Shown here one piece after another: positions 1-8,601 of a stretch of 64,000 nt of DNA. This DNA comes from CAYFWF01 sp964346815 (GTDB taxonomy: Bacteria; Acidobacteriota; Aminicenantia; Aminicenantales; Aminicenantaceae). Numbering within the stretch: position 1 is the first letter of the stretch; each line of letters begins with the position of its first letter. The translations under genes and the position numbers were made by a program. The notes under the pieces were generated by a model. The model had not been told where the DNA came from, did not search any database, and saw only the letters and a list, made by a program, of their open reading frames with translations. Location: assembly GCA_964346815.1 (NCBI GenBank), contig CAYFWF010000068.1:254388-318387 (forward strand), read 5' to 3'.

Positions 1-467
1 ACTTTCTCCCTTAGAAAAACCGCATCTGCATAATAATCGAGGTAATCCAGTTGATATTCAATATGACGAAGAAAAACATGATCGTTTTGTCCATAGATAT
101 CGACGAGATTGTCTTTGAGTGACTTGATTTTTTTTAATGGAACGAGAACACCATTGATATGGCCTCTTCCTGTCCCTGTTGCAGATATGGTTCTGGAGAT
201 AAAAACCTCATCATCATGATCGGATGGAAAGTCTTTCAGCTCTATCTCGCCCCGTGAGAACTGAAAGACCGCTTCGATAGAAGTCTCTCTTTTCCCTGTC
301 CGGACCAGGTCTGATGAACCTTTCTCCCCCAGCACCAATCTGATGCCGTCGATAATGATAGACTTTCCTGCGCCAGTCTCTCCAGTGAGGATAGAGAATC
401 CTTCTTCGAAGCCTATTTCGATATCTTCGATGGTGGCGAGATTTTTTATGTGAAAGGATTTGATCAT
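1..467 (-). CDS. recN: DNA repair protein RecN (N-terminal part, cut by window edge)
   Basis: RecN is an SMC-like ATPase of double-strand-break repair. My translation of the minus strand from the ATG at 467-465 begins MIKSFHIKNLATIEDIEI and holds a Walker A motif, GETGAGKS, at about residues 28-35, followed by IIIDGI. This is the classic RecN N-terminus (compare 'L..L.I.NFAI....FE.GF.ITGETGAGKS'). About 155 residues are visible; the C-terminal half lies beyond position 1. The gene starts 28 bases after the subtilase stop, so it is probably the last visible gene of the operon. The upstream ribosome site is weak. No broken frame is seen. Confidence 0.9.
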   Translation of the reverse strand, partial: MIKSFHIKNLATIEDIEIGFEEGFSILTGETGAGKSIIIDGIRLVLGEKGSSDLVRTGKRETSIEAVFQFSRGEIELKDFPSDHDDEVFISRTISATGTGRGHINGVLVPLKKIKSLKDNLVDIYGQNDHVFLRHIEYQLDYLDYYADAVFLREK

Positions 468-495
468 GGAAGATATATATAATTGCCTGTTTCTT

Positions 496-1863
496 TTATT
501 TGGTAATGATAAAAGGAACCAAGGCTTTTTCCATATTGATCCTGCCGTAGCCGATGAACTCATCCTTCCCCGGATACTCGCTGGTGTTAATATCATCGGC
601 AGAGAATCGGATGATATCCATCATGTCATCGGCGCTCAGCCAAGGCTTGAGGCTTTTGATCAAAGCCACCACTCCAACTACATGGGGAACAGAAGTGGAG
701 GTGCCCCCCAGAAATCCATAAGGAAGAGAGCCCTCTCCCCAGTACCACAGGGGAACACAACTCGCGATTCGAACTCCTGGAGCTGCCACATCCACTTCTG
801 GACCGAAGTTGGACCAGGAAGGTCTCGTATCGTTATAATCGGTGGCTGCCACGGCAAGACAGTAGTCATCGTAAGCAGCGGGATAAAGTACGGGATTTCC
901 TTCATTTCCTGCAGATGCAACTGTAACTATCCCCTCGCTATGGGCGATCTGGAGTGCTGATTCGAGTTCGGGGGCGATTTCACCTTCGTTCAAGGCAAAT
1001 CCCAGGCTCATGTTGATCACGTCAGCACCATTCTGGAGCGCATAGTCGATGGCATCGACGAGATCGAAGTATTCTCCTGTTCCATCTTCGCCTATGGCTT
1101 TTATCGGTAATATTTTGCAGTCCCATGCCACCCCTGCGATTCCTTCCCCGTTGTTGGTTTTTGCAGCGGCGACACCCGCCACAAAAGTGCCATGACCGTT
1201 ATCATCTGTGGGATCCGTATCGTCGTTGACAAAATCGTATCCATTTTGGGCGATCTTATCTATAAGATCGGGATGATCGAAGTCTATTCCGGTATCGATA
1301 ACAGCGATGATGACTTCTGCACTTCCTGTCGTTTCAACCCATGCCTCCAGCGCTTTGATATCCGCTCTATTCTTGCCGTGAGGGCTTCCCGGGATCCCGA
1401 TATCCTGGCCTTCATTGAACAATGCATATTGGTATTCGAAGAATGTATCGTTGGGCTTTGGAACAGCGGTGACATAAACGATATAGTTTGGATGGACGTA
1501 TTCCACATCGGGATTTTTCTCCATCACCCGAATCGTTTCTTCCACACTCAGATATTCAGGGACCATGAGTTTATAGACCCCATATTTTTGGATTTTTTCT
1601 ATGGTATCTACTTGATAGGCTTGTGTGAATATTTCGATGGAAGTTCTGGACAGGGAAGGTTTGAATTTGACCAGAACTTCGCCGGGAACATAGCGCTGGG
1701 TCTTCGAGCGAAAAAGCTGTCCCTGATTCATGGATTGGAGCTGTATCCTCGGTTTTCGAGTCCTGTTTTTTTCTGGCCTAAAGATGCGGGGCCAATCGAA
1801 GTTTACCGAAAAAAGAAAGGCCAGTACGATAGAGAGTAGAAAGAGTTTACTGTGCTTCTTCAT
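496..1863 (-). CDS. S8 family subtilisin-like serine protease, exported
   Basis: A 455-residue secreted subtilase. The start is taken at the ATG at 1863, because GGAGGAAG sits directly upstream of it; an in-frame GTG at 1875 overlaps the previous stop and would place the Shine-Dalgarno inside the gene. A hydrophobic segment at residues 7-20 (LFLLSIVLAFLF) is a signal peptide or anchor. An I9-like propeptide region follows (YVPGEVLVKFKPSLS). The triad is clear: Asp190 in VIDTGIDFDHPD, His224 in NGHGTFVAG and Ser389 in GTSTSVPH, with oxyanion Asn320 in SAGNEGN. It starts 11 bases after the barrel-protein stop, in an operon with BamD-like and barrel genes, so a role in envelope protein processing is plausible but is inference. 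Confidence 0.93.
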   Translation of the reverse strand: MKKHSKLFLLSIVLAFLFSVNFDWPRIFRPEKNRTRKPRIQLQSMNQGQLFRSKTQRYVPGEVLVKFKPSLSRTSIEIFTQAYQVDTIEKIQKYGVYKLMVPEYLSVEETIRVMEKNPDVEYVHPNYIVYVTAVPKPNDTFFEYQYALFNEGQDIGIPGSPHGKNRADIKALEAWVETTGSAEVIIAVIDTGIDFDHPDLIDKIAQNGYDFVNDDTDPTDDNGHGTFVAGVAAAKTNNGEGIAGVAWDCKILPIKAIGEDGTGEYFDLVDAIDYALQNGADVINMSLGFALNEGEIAPELESALQIAHSEGIVTVASAGNEGNPVLYPAAYDDYCLAVAATDYNDTRPSWSNFGPEVDVAAPGVRIASCVPLWYWGEGSLPYGFLGGTSTSVPHVVGVVALIKSLKPWLSADDMMDIIRFSADDINTSEYPGKDEFIGYGRINMEKALVPFIITK

Positions 1864-1874
1864 TGCTTCCTCCA

Positions 1875-2645
1875 CTAGAATGAAAAGCTCGTGACCGCTA
1901 AAAATCCCAGATTTATCCCCCCGTCATAGGGGATGATGCTGATTTCGCCTTTAAACATCATCCGAGTTCCAATCTCGAAAATGCTCCCTAGTTTACCTTC
2001 GAATATGCCTTTTCCATCGATTTTTTTTTCTTCCTCTCCTTGTAGAGTCTGAATGGTTTGATCCATTTTGTACGTTCCCCACAGCCCATTATAGCATACG
2101 CCGAAATAGGGCAAGATACGCTCCAGAGCTGTGTACTTAAAAATAGGTCCGATAGATACTCTGGTCCAGGTCGGCTTTCCGGTGACCGTCCCTTGAACAG
2201 CAAGCCCAGAAATTTCCCAATCATTTTCGCTGCCGATGTTATGGACGATCTGTCCGAAAGCTTCCATTTCGAAATCGCTGTAATCGAAAAGAGTTTTTTT
2301 CAATTCTGCTCCTAACAGATATCCTCCGGTGCTGCCTACATCCAGCTCTACGGAAAAAGGCAACTGCCTGAATACAAGGGAATCGAAGTTGGTAAAGGTA
2401 TACCCAATGAGAGCATTGAATGAGAGTCCCCAGTCCATTTCGAACTCTGTGTTCAAAGCGATGACAGCGGATTTCATATCAGAGGTGTATGCCTTGTTAT
2501 CCCAGGTGATCTTTCGTGTGAAATACTCAAAATGGATGCCAGGCTTGATCCTTTGTTTTGACTCGTCCTGGGACTGGGAAAAAGAGAATTGGGGCAGAGT
2601 GAGAACAACCAAAGCGGCTATCAAACAGCCGGTAATTTTTTTCAT
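1875..2645 (-). CDS. Predicted outer-membrane beta-barrel protein
   Basis: A 256-residue protein I cannot assign to a named family. Residues 1-23 (MKKITGCLIAALVVLTLPQF...) form a Sec signal peptide. The mature part alternates polar and aromatic residues in short stretches and ends in SFSF, a terminal phenylalanine typical of Bam substrates. A barrel of about 8-10 strands is likely. It lies between the BamD-like lipoprotein and the subtilase, all in the same direction. Its TAG stop at 1875-1877 leaves 11 bases to the protease start. No enzyme motif is seen. The fold call is from composition only. Confidence 0.7.
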   Translation of the reverse strand: MKKITGCLIAALVVLTLPQFSFSQSQDESKQRIKPGIHFEYFTRKITWDNKAYTSDMKSAVIALNTEFEMDWGLSFNALIGYTFTNFDSLVFRQLPFSVELDVGSTGGYLLGAELKKTLFDYSDFEMEAFGQIVHNIGSENDWEISGLAVQGTVTGKPTWTRVSIGPIFKYTALERILPYFGVCYNGLWGTYKMDQTIQTLQGEEEKKIDGKGIFEGKLGSIFEIGTRMMFKGEISIIPYDGGINLGFLAVTSFSF

Positions 2646-2662
2646 TCATTCCTCCATGCAAC

Positions 2663-3448
2663 TTACTTAAGGAAATTTTTCTTTTCGATTTCCTCCATCC
2701 TTTCCTGAGCCTTTTCAGCGAAATCGCTTTGGGGATAGTCGGATATCAATTTTGTGAAAAAGGGAACACTCTCCTCGGTCTGATTTGATCGATAATAAGA
2801 ATCTCCCAGAAAAAAGAAGACCTCATCCAGTTTCGAGAATGATGGGTACTTCGATAAGATCTCCTTCAGCCTGTCGATTGTCGCTCTATATGCTCTCCTT
2901 TTGTAATAGAGCTTCGCTATCCCCAAGCTGTGCTCGGCCAACCGCTGCTCGCATACCTTGATTTTCTCTCGAGCCATAGTGGCTTCCTCACTCAGAGGAT
3001 ACTTATTGACGACTTGCCTAAATTCTGCAAGAGCTTGTTCGGTTTTTGTCTGATCCCTGCCGGGCTTCAGGGATTTTTCAAAAAAAGTCATGGCGATCTG
3101 ATACTGTGCGTAGGGAGCAGAAGGACTCAAGGGAAAAAGCGAAATGAATTCCCGGTATTCTGAAGCGGCAAGGATCATGCTGCCTTCATCGCCCTGGTGA
3201 AAATAGGAATCTGCTATGGCCAGTTTTGCCCGCTGCGCATAAAAGCTTTTGGGGAAAGAATCGATCACCTGCCTGAGATAGAGACGGGCCTTTTCCGGAT
3301 CTTTTTTGATGAATTGTTCGCCCATCTTGAATAGCGCTTCATCAGAGGAAGCGATTTCGGGATCGATTTCTAGCTGCTGTTTTTTGCACACGGGATTCAA
3401 AATCAGGACCATGAGCAGGAGTCCAAGAAAAAATATTTGTTTTTTCAT
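2663..3448 (-). CDS. bamD: BamD/YfiO-like outer-membrane assembly lipoprotein
   Basis: BamD is the TPR lipoprotein of the beta-barrel assembly machine. The start is the ATG at 3448 (AAAGGA upstream); a longer in-frame start at 3466 overlaps the epimerase stop. Residues 1-21 form a lipoprotein signal ending near LNPVC, followed by KK, though the lipobox is not ideal. The mature part has five TPR-like repeats, with phrases such as ARLYLRQVIDSFPKSFYAQRAKLAIADSYF, AEFRQVVNKYPLSEEA and FFTKLISDYPQSDFAEKAQERM. The length of 261 residues fits the family. It shares an operon with a barrel protein, which fits the assignment. Related tol-pal TPR proteins (YbgF/CpoB) are a less likely alternative. Confidence 0.85.
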   Translation of the reverse strand: MKKQIFFLGLLLMVLILNPVCKKQQLEIDPEIASSDEALFKMGEQFIKKDPEKARLYLRQVIDSFPKSFYAQRAKLAIADSYFHQGDEGSMILAASEYREFISLFPLSPSAPYAQYQIAMTFFEKSLKPGRDQTKTEQALAEFRQVVNKYPLSEEATMAREKIKVCEQRLAEHSLGIAKLYYKRRAYRATIDRLKEILSKYPSFSKLDEVFFFLGDSYYRSNQTEESVPFFTKLISDYPQSDFAEKAQERMEEIEKKNFLK

Positions 3449-3456
3449 TTTTTCCT

Positions 3457-4419
3457 TTACTTCCATCTATCCTTTGTTAGGGATTGAATCCATTCCCATT
3501 CTTCTCCCAATCCATCTTCGAGAGAAGTCCGGGGAGTGTAGTTTAAATCTCTCTTGGCCTTAGTGATATCGGCAAAAGTATGGAGCACATCCCCTTTTTG
3601 GCCCTCTTGATATTTTATGTGAATCTTCTTTTGGCAAATCTTTTCAAAAATTGGAATGAGATCCGCCAATTTTCTTCGTGTTCCACCTCCCACATTATAA
3701 GCGTCACCTGTGTTTCCACTTTCAATAGACGATAAAATGGCATCGATAATGTCATCGATATAGGTAAAATCTCTTGTTTGCTGGCCGTCTCCATAGATGG
3801 TTATTTCCTTGCCTTGAGCTATGGATTTAAAGAACTTGTGAAAGGCCATATCCGGACGCTGACCGGGCCCGTACACGGTGAAGAATCTCAGTGATATGCA
3901 TGGAACTCCGAAATTTTTATAATACAGAAAACAGAGATTCTCTGCCGCCAGCTTGGTAACACCATACGGAGAAAAGGGTTTCAGTGAACTCGATTCCTCC
4001 ATCGGGAGTTGGGGGCATAATCCGTAAACGGAAGAAGAAGAGCCATAGATGAATCTCTGTATCGACACGGATTTTGCGGCTTCGAGGAGTTTCTGAGTGG
4101 CTTCGATGTTGTTTCTCGTATAAATTGAAAAATTCTCTCCCCAGCTTGCTCTGACTCCGGGTTGTGCGGCCAGATGAAATACGATATCGGTCCTTTCCAG
4201 CATCTTTTTAAGGTCCAATTGAAGAATATCTTCGGGAATAAATTCGAATTCGCTCTGAGCGAGGAGAGGACGAAGATTCAAGTCCTTTATCCATTTGGGA
4301 TAAAAATCCGTAAAGGAATCTACTCCATATACACGTGCGCCATTTTGGAGGAGCCTGTTACAGAGATGAGAACCGATGAATCCAGCTGCTCCGGTAACGA
4401 GGAAATTCAGGGGCGTCAT
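3457..4419 (-). CDS. NAD-dependent sugar epimerase/dehydratase (UDP-glucuronate 4-epimerase type)
   Basis: A 320-residue extended short-chain dehydrogenase acting on nucleotide sugars. The Rossmann glycine motif TGAAGFIGSHL is at residues 9-19. VFHLAAQPGVRASW marks the NAD-binding region, and SSSSVYG is followed by the catalytic YGVTK. SLRFFTVYGPGQRPDMA and TRDFTYIDDI are typical of UDP-glucuronate or UDP-glucose 4-epimerases. Exact substrate cannot be read from sequence. The start overlaps the PASTA-gene stop as TAATG, implying translational coupling. It probably supplies a sugar for surface polysaccharide. Confidence 0.9.
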   Translation of the reverse strand: MTPLNFLVTGAAGFIGSHLCNRLLQNGARVYGVDSFTDFYPKWIKDLNLRPLLAQSEFEFIPEDILQLDLKKMLERTDIVFHLAAQPGVRASWGENFSIYTRNNIEATQKLLEAAKSVSIQRFIYGSSSSVYGLCPQLPMEESSSLKPFSPYGVTKLAAENLCFLYYKNFGVPCISLRFFTVYGPGQRPDMAFHKFFKSIAQGKEITIYGDGQQTRDFTYIDDIIDAILSSIESGNTGDAYNVGGGTRRKLADLIPIFEKICQKKIHIKYQEGQKGDVLHTFADITKAKRDLNYTPRTSLEDGLGEEWEWIQSLTKDRWK

Positions 4420-5135
4420 TATTTACTGACCTCAAGTGTGATGCGATTTCTTTTCTGAATCTTGGAACCGGGAGGAGGGGACTGATTGATGATTATCCCT
4501 GAATCGAGTCCTCGATAATACCGATAGCGTATGTTGCCGACGTTGAATTCCATGGATTTTAATTGAGCGATGACGCCTGCTGCCTTTTTCCCGATCAAAT
4601 CAGGCATCAGATATCTGACCTCGTGCTGCCCTTGACTGACCAGGAAGCTGATCTGGGCCCCTCTTCCTACTTCTTGGAGGGGGATAGGAGATTGTCCGAT
4701 TATTTTTCCCGCGGCATACTTGGAGGTATGCACATGGGAAATCTTGCCTTTTCGCAGTCCGGATTCATTCAAAATCGGATTAATGTTTTGAAGATTTTTC
4801 CCTACCATGTCCGGGACGATGGCTTTTTCTTTACCTGCACTCAGAACGACCTTGACATCCGAATTGAGTTTGACTTTGCTGTCTGCAGGGGGGTCTTGGA
4901 AGATGATTTTTCCCCTTTCATAATGTTCATGAAGCTGAACACCACTGTGGATAAGCTGGATTTTCTTTTGTTCCAGCGATAGTTTCGCTTCATCCAGTGT
5001 TTTACCCACAAGGTCAGGGAGAGTAACCATTTCCCCTTTTAGGGTGATTTGAAAAGAGAGTATGGCACTGAGGAGGAAGATATTGAGGAAGAGCAGTGCG
5101 TAAAGAGCGAAGCTAAAAAGTTTTTTCGTGGGCAT
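4419..5135 (-). CDS. Membrane-anchored PASTA-domain protein without kinase
   Basis: A 238-residue protein with one membrane segment at about residues 8-28, then three PASTA repeats: roughly 36-103 (PDLVGKTLDEAKLSLEQ), 104-172 (PDMVGKNLQNINPIL) and 174-237 (PDLIGKKAAGVIAQL, ending GSKIQKRNRITLEVSK). PASTA domains bind muropeptides or beta-lactams in Ser/Thr kinases and penicillin-binding proteins, but neither catalytic domain is present here. The protein probably sits in the periplasm, anchored in the inner membrane. It is the first gene of the minus-strand operon and is coupled to the epimerase through TAATG. The ribosome site before the ATG is weak (GAAAAAG). Confidence 0.87.
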   Translation of the reverse strand: MPTKKLFSFALYALLFLNIFLLSAILSFQITLKGEMVTLPDLVGKTLDEAKLSLEQKKIQLIHSGVQLHEHYERGKIIFQDPPADSKVKLNSDVKVVLSAGKEKAIVPDMVGKNLQNINPILNESGLRKGKISHVHTSKYAAGKIIGQSPIPLQEVGRGAQISFLVSQGQHEVRYLMPDLIGKKAAGVIAQLKSMEFNVGNIRYRYYRGLDSGIIINQSPPPGSKIQKRNRITLEVSK

Positions 5136-5490
5136 TCGTCGACTTTTTCAACATAGTGTAAGAATATCTATACCACAGAATTATAACCAAGTAAACAGCA
5201 AAATAGTTACCAACAGGGAAGAGAATGAAGGCCTTAATGTTTTTATTCCAGAAGTAATCCTCCTCAGATTCTCTGGCTTTTGCTTGAGTACATGTCCGGG
5301 AGAATCGACGGAGACGGCGAAGCATCTTGATTGCTGTCAAACCAAAAGACTTTCTATCAGCTTTTGGGAATGGTTTTGCTCGACACCCGGAATGCCCGGA
5401 TTAGGTTGGGTCTGATTCTTCGATAGTCGCTTCAGCAATCCTCAAAAGCCGCATTTATCATATAAGATACTTCCCATAGAAGAATTGGAT
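5136..5490. other. Intergenic region between divergent genes, no convincing gene
   Basis: About 355 bases between the start of the PASTA gene (minus) and the threonine aldolase promoter (plus). An open frame on the minus strand (5113-5340, TTG start) would encode a 75-residue peptide with one hydrophobic stretch, but it overlaps the PASTA start and shows no family likeness. No tRNA or clear hairpin terminator was found. The region presumably holds the promoter of the minus-strand envelope operon; a TTGGTT-18-TATTCT pair about 30-60 bases before the PASTA start is a weak candidate. Confidence 0.4.
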
Positions 5491-5519
5491 TTGCTGGGCT
5501 CAAATGATTGATCTATAAT
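5491..5519 (+). promoter_or_regulatory. Sigma-70-type promoter of threonine aldolase
   Basis: TTGCTG at 5491-5496, a 17-base spacer and a perfect TATAAT at 5514-5519. Transcription would begin near 5526, some 23 bases before the TTG start and just ahead of the strong AAAGGAGGT at 5535-5543. Confidence 0.6.
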
Positions 5520-5548
5520 AAGAAGGCTCTGAGGAAAGGAGGTCCGCG

Positions 5549-6595
5549 TTGAAATCAGAACAGATGACGGAGTACTCGGATTTCAGGAGTGATACGGTCA
5601 CCCGGCCGACAGAAAGAATGAGAAAAGCAATGGCTGAAGCCGTGGTGGGGGATGATGTGCTGGGGGATGATCCCACTGTCCAAAAGCTCGAAGATATGGC
5701 CGCAAAAATCATGGGAAAAGAAGCTGGTCTTTTTGTTCCTTCAGGCACGATGGGGAATTCTGTCTCCATCAAAGTCTGGACAAAGGAACTCGAAGAAGTC
5801 ATCGTGGAATCCCGGGCACATCTGTATAACATGGAATCCACACATATGACTTTTATTGCCAGAGTGACTCCTCGTCCCCTTCCTTCTGTCCGAGGAGCTA
5901 TGGATCCTGAGGAAGTCGAACGAAATGTCCGCAAGCCTTCTGTTCACATCCCTCGCACTTCACTCATCTGCGTGGAGAATACACATAACAATTGGAGTGG
6001 AGCCGTCGTTCCTATGGAAAATCTTAAAGCCATCAGGGAGATTGCGGACCGCCACGAGCTGAAAATTCATTTTGATGGTGCGCGCATTTTCAATGCCAGC
6101 CATGCCTCGGGAATTCCGGTCAACGAATTTGCAAAAATTGGAAATTCCCTCATGTTCTGTCTGTCCAAAGGACTTTCAGCTCCTGTGGGATCACTGTTGG
6201 TCGGTCCTAAGGAGTTCATCGAATACGCACGGCGAGTCAGAAAGGCTTTAGGTGGAGGAATGAGGCAGGTGGGAGTTCTGGCAGCAGCAGGAATCGTCGC
6301 GCTGTCAGAGATGGTGGAGAGGCTGAAGGAAGACCATGAGAGGGCAAAAAAGCTGGCCCTGTCCATCGCTGAGCTGCCCGGAATCGAGCTCAAACCCGAA
6401 TGGATTCAGACGAATATCATGATTTTTGGATTCGATCATCCACGGCTCTCTATCCCAGAATTTTTAGCAAAACTACGAGAACATAAAATATTGGCGCTGG
6501 CAACCACAGGGGGTGTACGGTTTGTTACCCATAAGGACGTGGATGATGGGGACATTGATAGGGCTATAGAAGCATTCAAAAAGATCCTTTCCTGA
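5549..6595 (+). CDS. ltaE: Low-specificity L-threonine aldolase
   Basis: A PLP enzyme of about 348 residues cleaving L-threonine/allo-threonine to glycine and acetaldehyde. It has the N-terminal signature DFRSDTVTRPTERMRKAM, VGDDVLGDDPTV, and the lysine that binds PLP, Lys207, in CLSKGLSAPVGS. HFDGARIFNA carries the PLP-nitrogen Asp. The start is TTG: AAAGGAGGT ends six bases upstream, ideal for 5549, while the next ATG (5564) would be too far. It is a single-gene unit, convergent with the respiratory operon. Length matches the family. Confidence 0.94.
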   Translation: MKSEQMTEYSDFRSDTVTRPTERMRKAMAEAVVGDDVLGDDPTVQKLEDMAAKIMGKEAGLFVPSGTMGNSVSIKVWTKELEEVIVESRAHLYNMESTHMTFIARVTPRPLPSVRGAMDPEEVERNVRKPSVHIPRTSLICVENTHNNWSGAVVPMENLKAIREIADRHELKIHFDGARIFNASHASGIPVNEFAKIGNSLMFCLSKGLSAPVGSLLVGPKEFIEYARRVRKALGGGMRQVGVLAAAGIVALSEMVERLKEDHERAKKLALSIAELPGIELKPEWIQTNIMIFGFDHPRLSIPEFLAKLREHKILALATTGGVRFVTHKDVDDGDIDRAIEAFKKILS

Positions 6596-6621
6596 AGTAT
6601 TCATAAAGACTGCCGGTCCCA

Positions 6622-8595
6622 TCATTTTTTTAAGGCGAGGCTCTGTTCCACTAACTCTGCGATGTCCCAAATCTTCACCCGCTCCTCCAGGTCTTTGCTT
6701 TTGATGGCATCATCGAACATGGTCACACAGAAAGGACAGGCAGTGGCAATCCAATCGGCTTCTGTGGCGAGAGCATCCTCGAGACGCTGGATATTGACTC
6801 TTTTGCCTATCTTTTCGTCCATCCACATCCAGCCTCCTCCTGCTCCGCAGCAAAAGGATTTATTCCTGGACCGTTTCATTTCTCTGACTTCGAGTGAGGG
6901 GATGGCTTCGAGCACATTTCTTGGGGGATCGTATATTTCGCTGTAGCGTCCGAGATAACACGGATCATGAAAGGTCAGCTTTTCTGCCAGTTCCTGTCCA
7001 AGTTTCAGATGACCAGCCTGGATTTGGCCCTGAAGAAATTCAGCGTGATGGATGACTTCTGCATGATAGCCCAGTTGGGCATATTCATTCTTCAGCGTAT
7101 TATAGCAATGGGGACATGTCGTCAAGATCCTTTTGATTTTGTAGCGGTTGAACGTTTCGATATTGGTTTGAGCGAGGATTTGGTAAAGGTATTCATTGCC
7201 AACCCGTCTTGCCGGGTCTCCACAACACCCCTCTTCCATCCCCAGGATAGAGAATTCTATTCCCAGATGGTTCAAGATTCTTGCCATGGCTGTGGCGACC
7301 TTTTTGTTCCGGTCATCGTAAGAACGGATGCATCCGACAAAGAAGAGATACTGAACATTCTCTCCAGATATTTCGGACATGACAGGGACATTCAGTTCTT
7401 CGATCCAATCCGAACGGGCTTCATAGCTCAGCCCCCAAGGATTCGAATTTTTTTCAAGGCCTCTGAAAGCCTCCATAAGTTCCTCTGGAAATTTGCTTTC
7501 CATCAAGACCTGATACCTTCTCAGGTCGATAATTTTATCCACATGTTCCACGTAGACCGGACAGTGCTCCATACAGTTACGGCAGGTCGTACAGGCCCAG
7601 AGGACATCTTCATCGACGATGTTTCCAACTATGGGAGGGACCGTATCGAGGGAAGATTTCTGTATTTCTGCTCGAAGAACTTTGGGTCCTCTCTCGTGCA
7701 GGTGCTTCTTCAAGTCGAGAATGAGGGTTTTCGGTGAAAGGGGCTTTTCAGTGAGGAAGGCAGGACATTGGTCTTGGCATCTGCCGCACCTCGTACAGGC
7801 ATCCAGATCAAGGAGCTGCCTCCATGTGAATTCCTCGATTTTCGATACCCCGAAGCTTTCAGCCTCTTCGTCTTCTAAGTCCATATGGGTAAGAACTCCC
7901 TTAGGTCCGGATGATCGAAAAATCATGTTGAGCGAAGAGCTGACCATGTGAAACAGCTTGGAATAAGGGATATAAGCGATGAATCCCAGGACGAGAAAAA
8001 AGTGGATACGAAACGTGAGATGTGCAAGGAAACTCATGTTCGATGGTTTTAAGCTCATACTATTTATGAGCGAAGCTATGATGTTGCCCAAAGGAGCCCA
8101 AGCCTGGATGTCGTCTCCGATGATCGAGAGTCGAAGACTTTCCATAAGAAGTCCTGTGCAGAGGATGAGCAAAAGAAGGATGAGCGTAAAGAGATCTTCG
8201 GGTTGGTTGTCCAAACGCGAAGGGCGGGTGATGTACCGTCTATAGAGAGCAAGAATCAGAAAGGCGATTCCCAGAAGCGCAAGAAGGTCCAGGCAGAGGG
8301 AAAGAAGCCGGGCAAAGAGTCCCGGTACTGTAAACATGAATTGTGCAGCAACGATAACCAAGAAGGGAATGATGATCCCGAGAAAAATAAAGAGATGAAT
8401 AAGGCCCGGATATCTATCCTGAAGAATTCTCCGATGAAGAATCCCTTCCACCAGAAAAGCCTTCAACCGTTCTCTCATATTTTCAGACCTGTCTTCCTTT
8501 TGACCAATTTTCCACAGGAGAAAGCGTCTCCTCAATCCATAGAAAAAGATACCGAAGCCGAGGAATATGAAGAAAATATCGAAGGTTTTAATCAT
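6622..8595 (-). CDS. NarI-HdrD fusion: membrane b-type domain plus heterodisulfide-reductase-like Fe-S protein
   Basis: A 657-residue fusion. Residues 1-230 hold five or six membrane helices resembling the NarI/DsrM/HmcE cytochrome b family. A two-cluster ferredoxin domain follows (CTRCGRCQDQCP, then CTTCRNCMEHCP). The C-terminal part has the two CCG domains of HdrD/GlpC/DsrK: one with FFVGC...EEGCCGDPARR and a CPHCY motif, the other with DPCYLGR...CCGAGGGWMW and ACPFC. It is comparable to DsrM+DsrK or HmcE+HmcF in one chain. It would pass electrons between the quinone pool and a cytoplasmic thiol/disulfide or ferredoxin-like partner. It is the last gene of the seven-gene operon, six bases after the 6-haem cytochrome. 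Confidence 0.88.
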   Translation of the reverse strand: MIKTFDIFFIFLGFGIFFYGLRRRFLLWKIGQKEDRSENMRERLKAFLVEGILHRRILQDRYPGLIHLFIFLGIIIPFLVIVAAQFMFTVPGLFARLLSLCLDLLALLGIAFLILALYRRYITRPSRLDNQPEDLFTLILLLLILCTGLLMESLRLSIIGDDIQAWAPLGNIIASLINSMSLKPSNMSFLAHLTFRIHFFLVLGFIAYIPYSKLFHMVSSSLNMIFRSSGPKGVLTHMDLEDEEAESFGVSKIEEFTWRQLLDLDACTRCGRCQDQCPAFLTEKPLSPKTLILDLKKHLHERGPKVLRAEIQKSSLDTVPPIVGNIVDEDVLWACTTCRNCMEHCPVYVEHVDKIIDLRRYQVLMESKFPEELMEAFRGLEKNSNPWGLSYEARSDWIEELNVPVMSEISGENVQYLFFVGCIRSYDDRNKKVATAMARILNHLGIEFSILGMEEGCCGDPARRVGNEYLYQILAQTNIETFNRYKIKRILTTCPHCYNTLKNEYAQLGYHAEVIHHAEFLQGQIQAGHLKLGQELAEKLTFHDPCYLGRYSEIYDPPRNVLEAIPSLEVREMKRSRNKSFCCGAGGGWMWMDEKIGKRVNIQRLEDALATEADWIATACPFCVTMFDDAIKSKDLEERVKIWDIAELVEQSLALKK

Positions 8596-8601
8596 ATGGA
8601 A

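Noticed and set aside
5113..5340. Minus-strand frame of 75 codons with one hydrophobic segment
   Set aside because: It starts with TTG without a good ribosome site, overlaps the start of the PASTA gene and has no family likeness.
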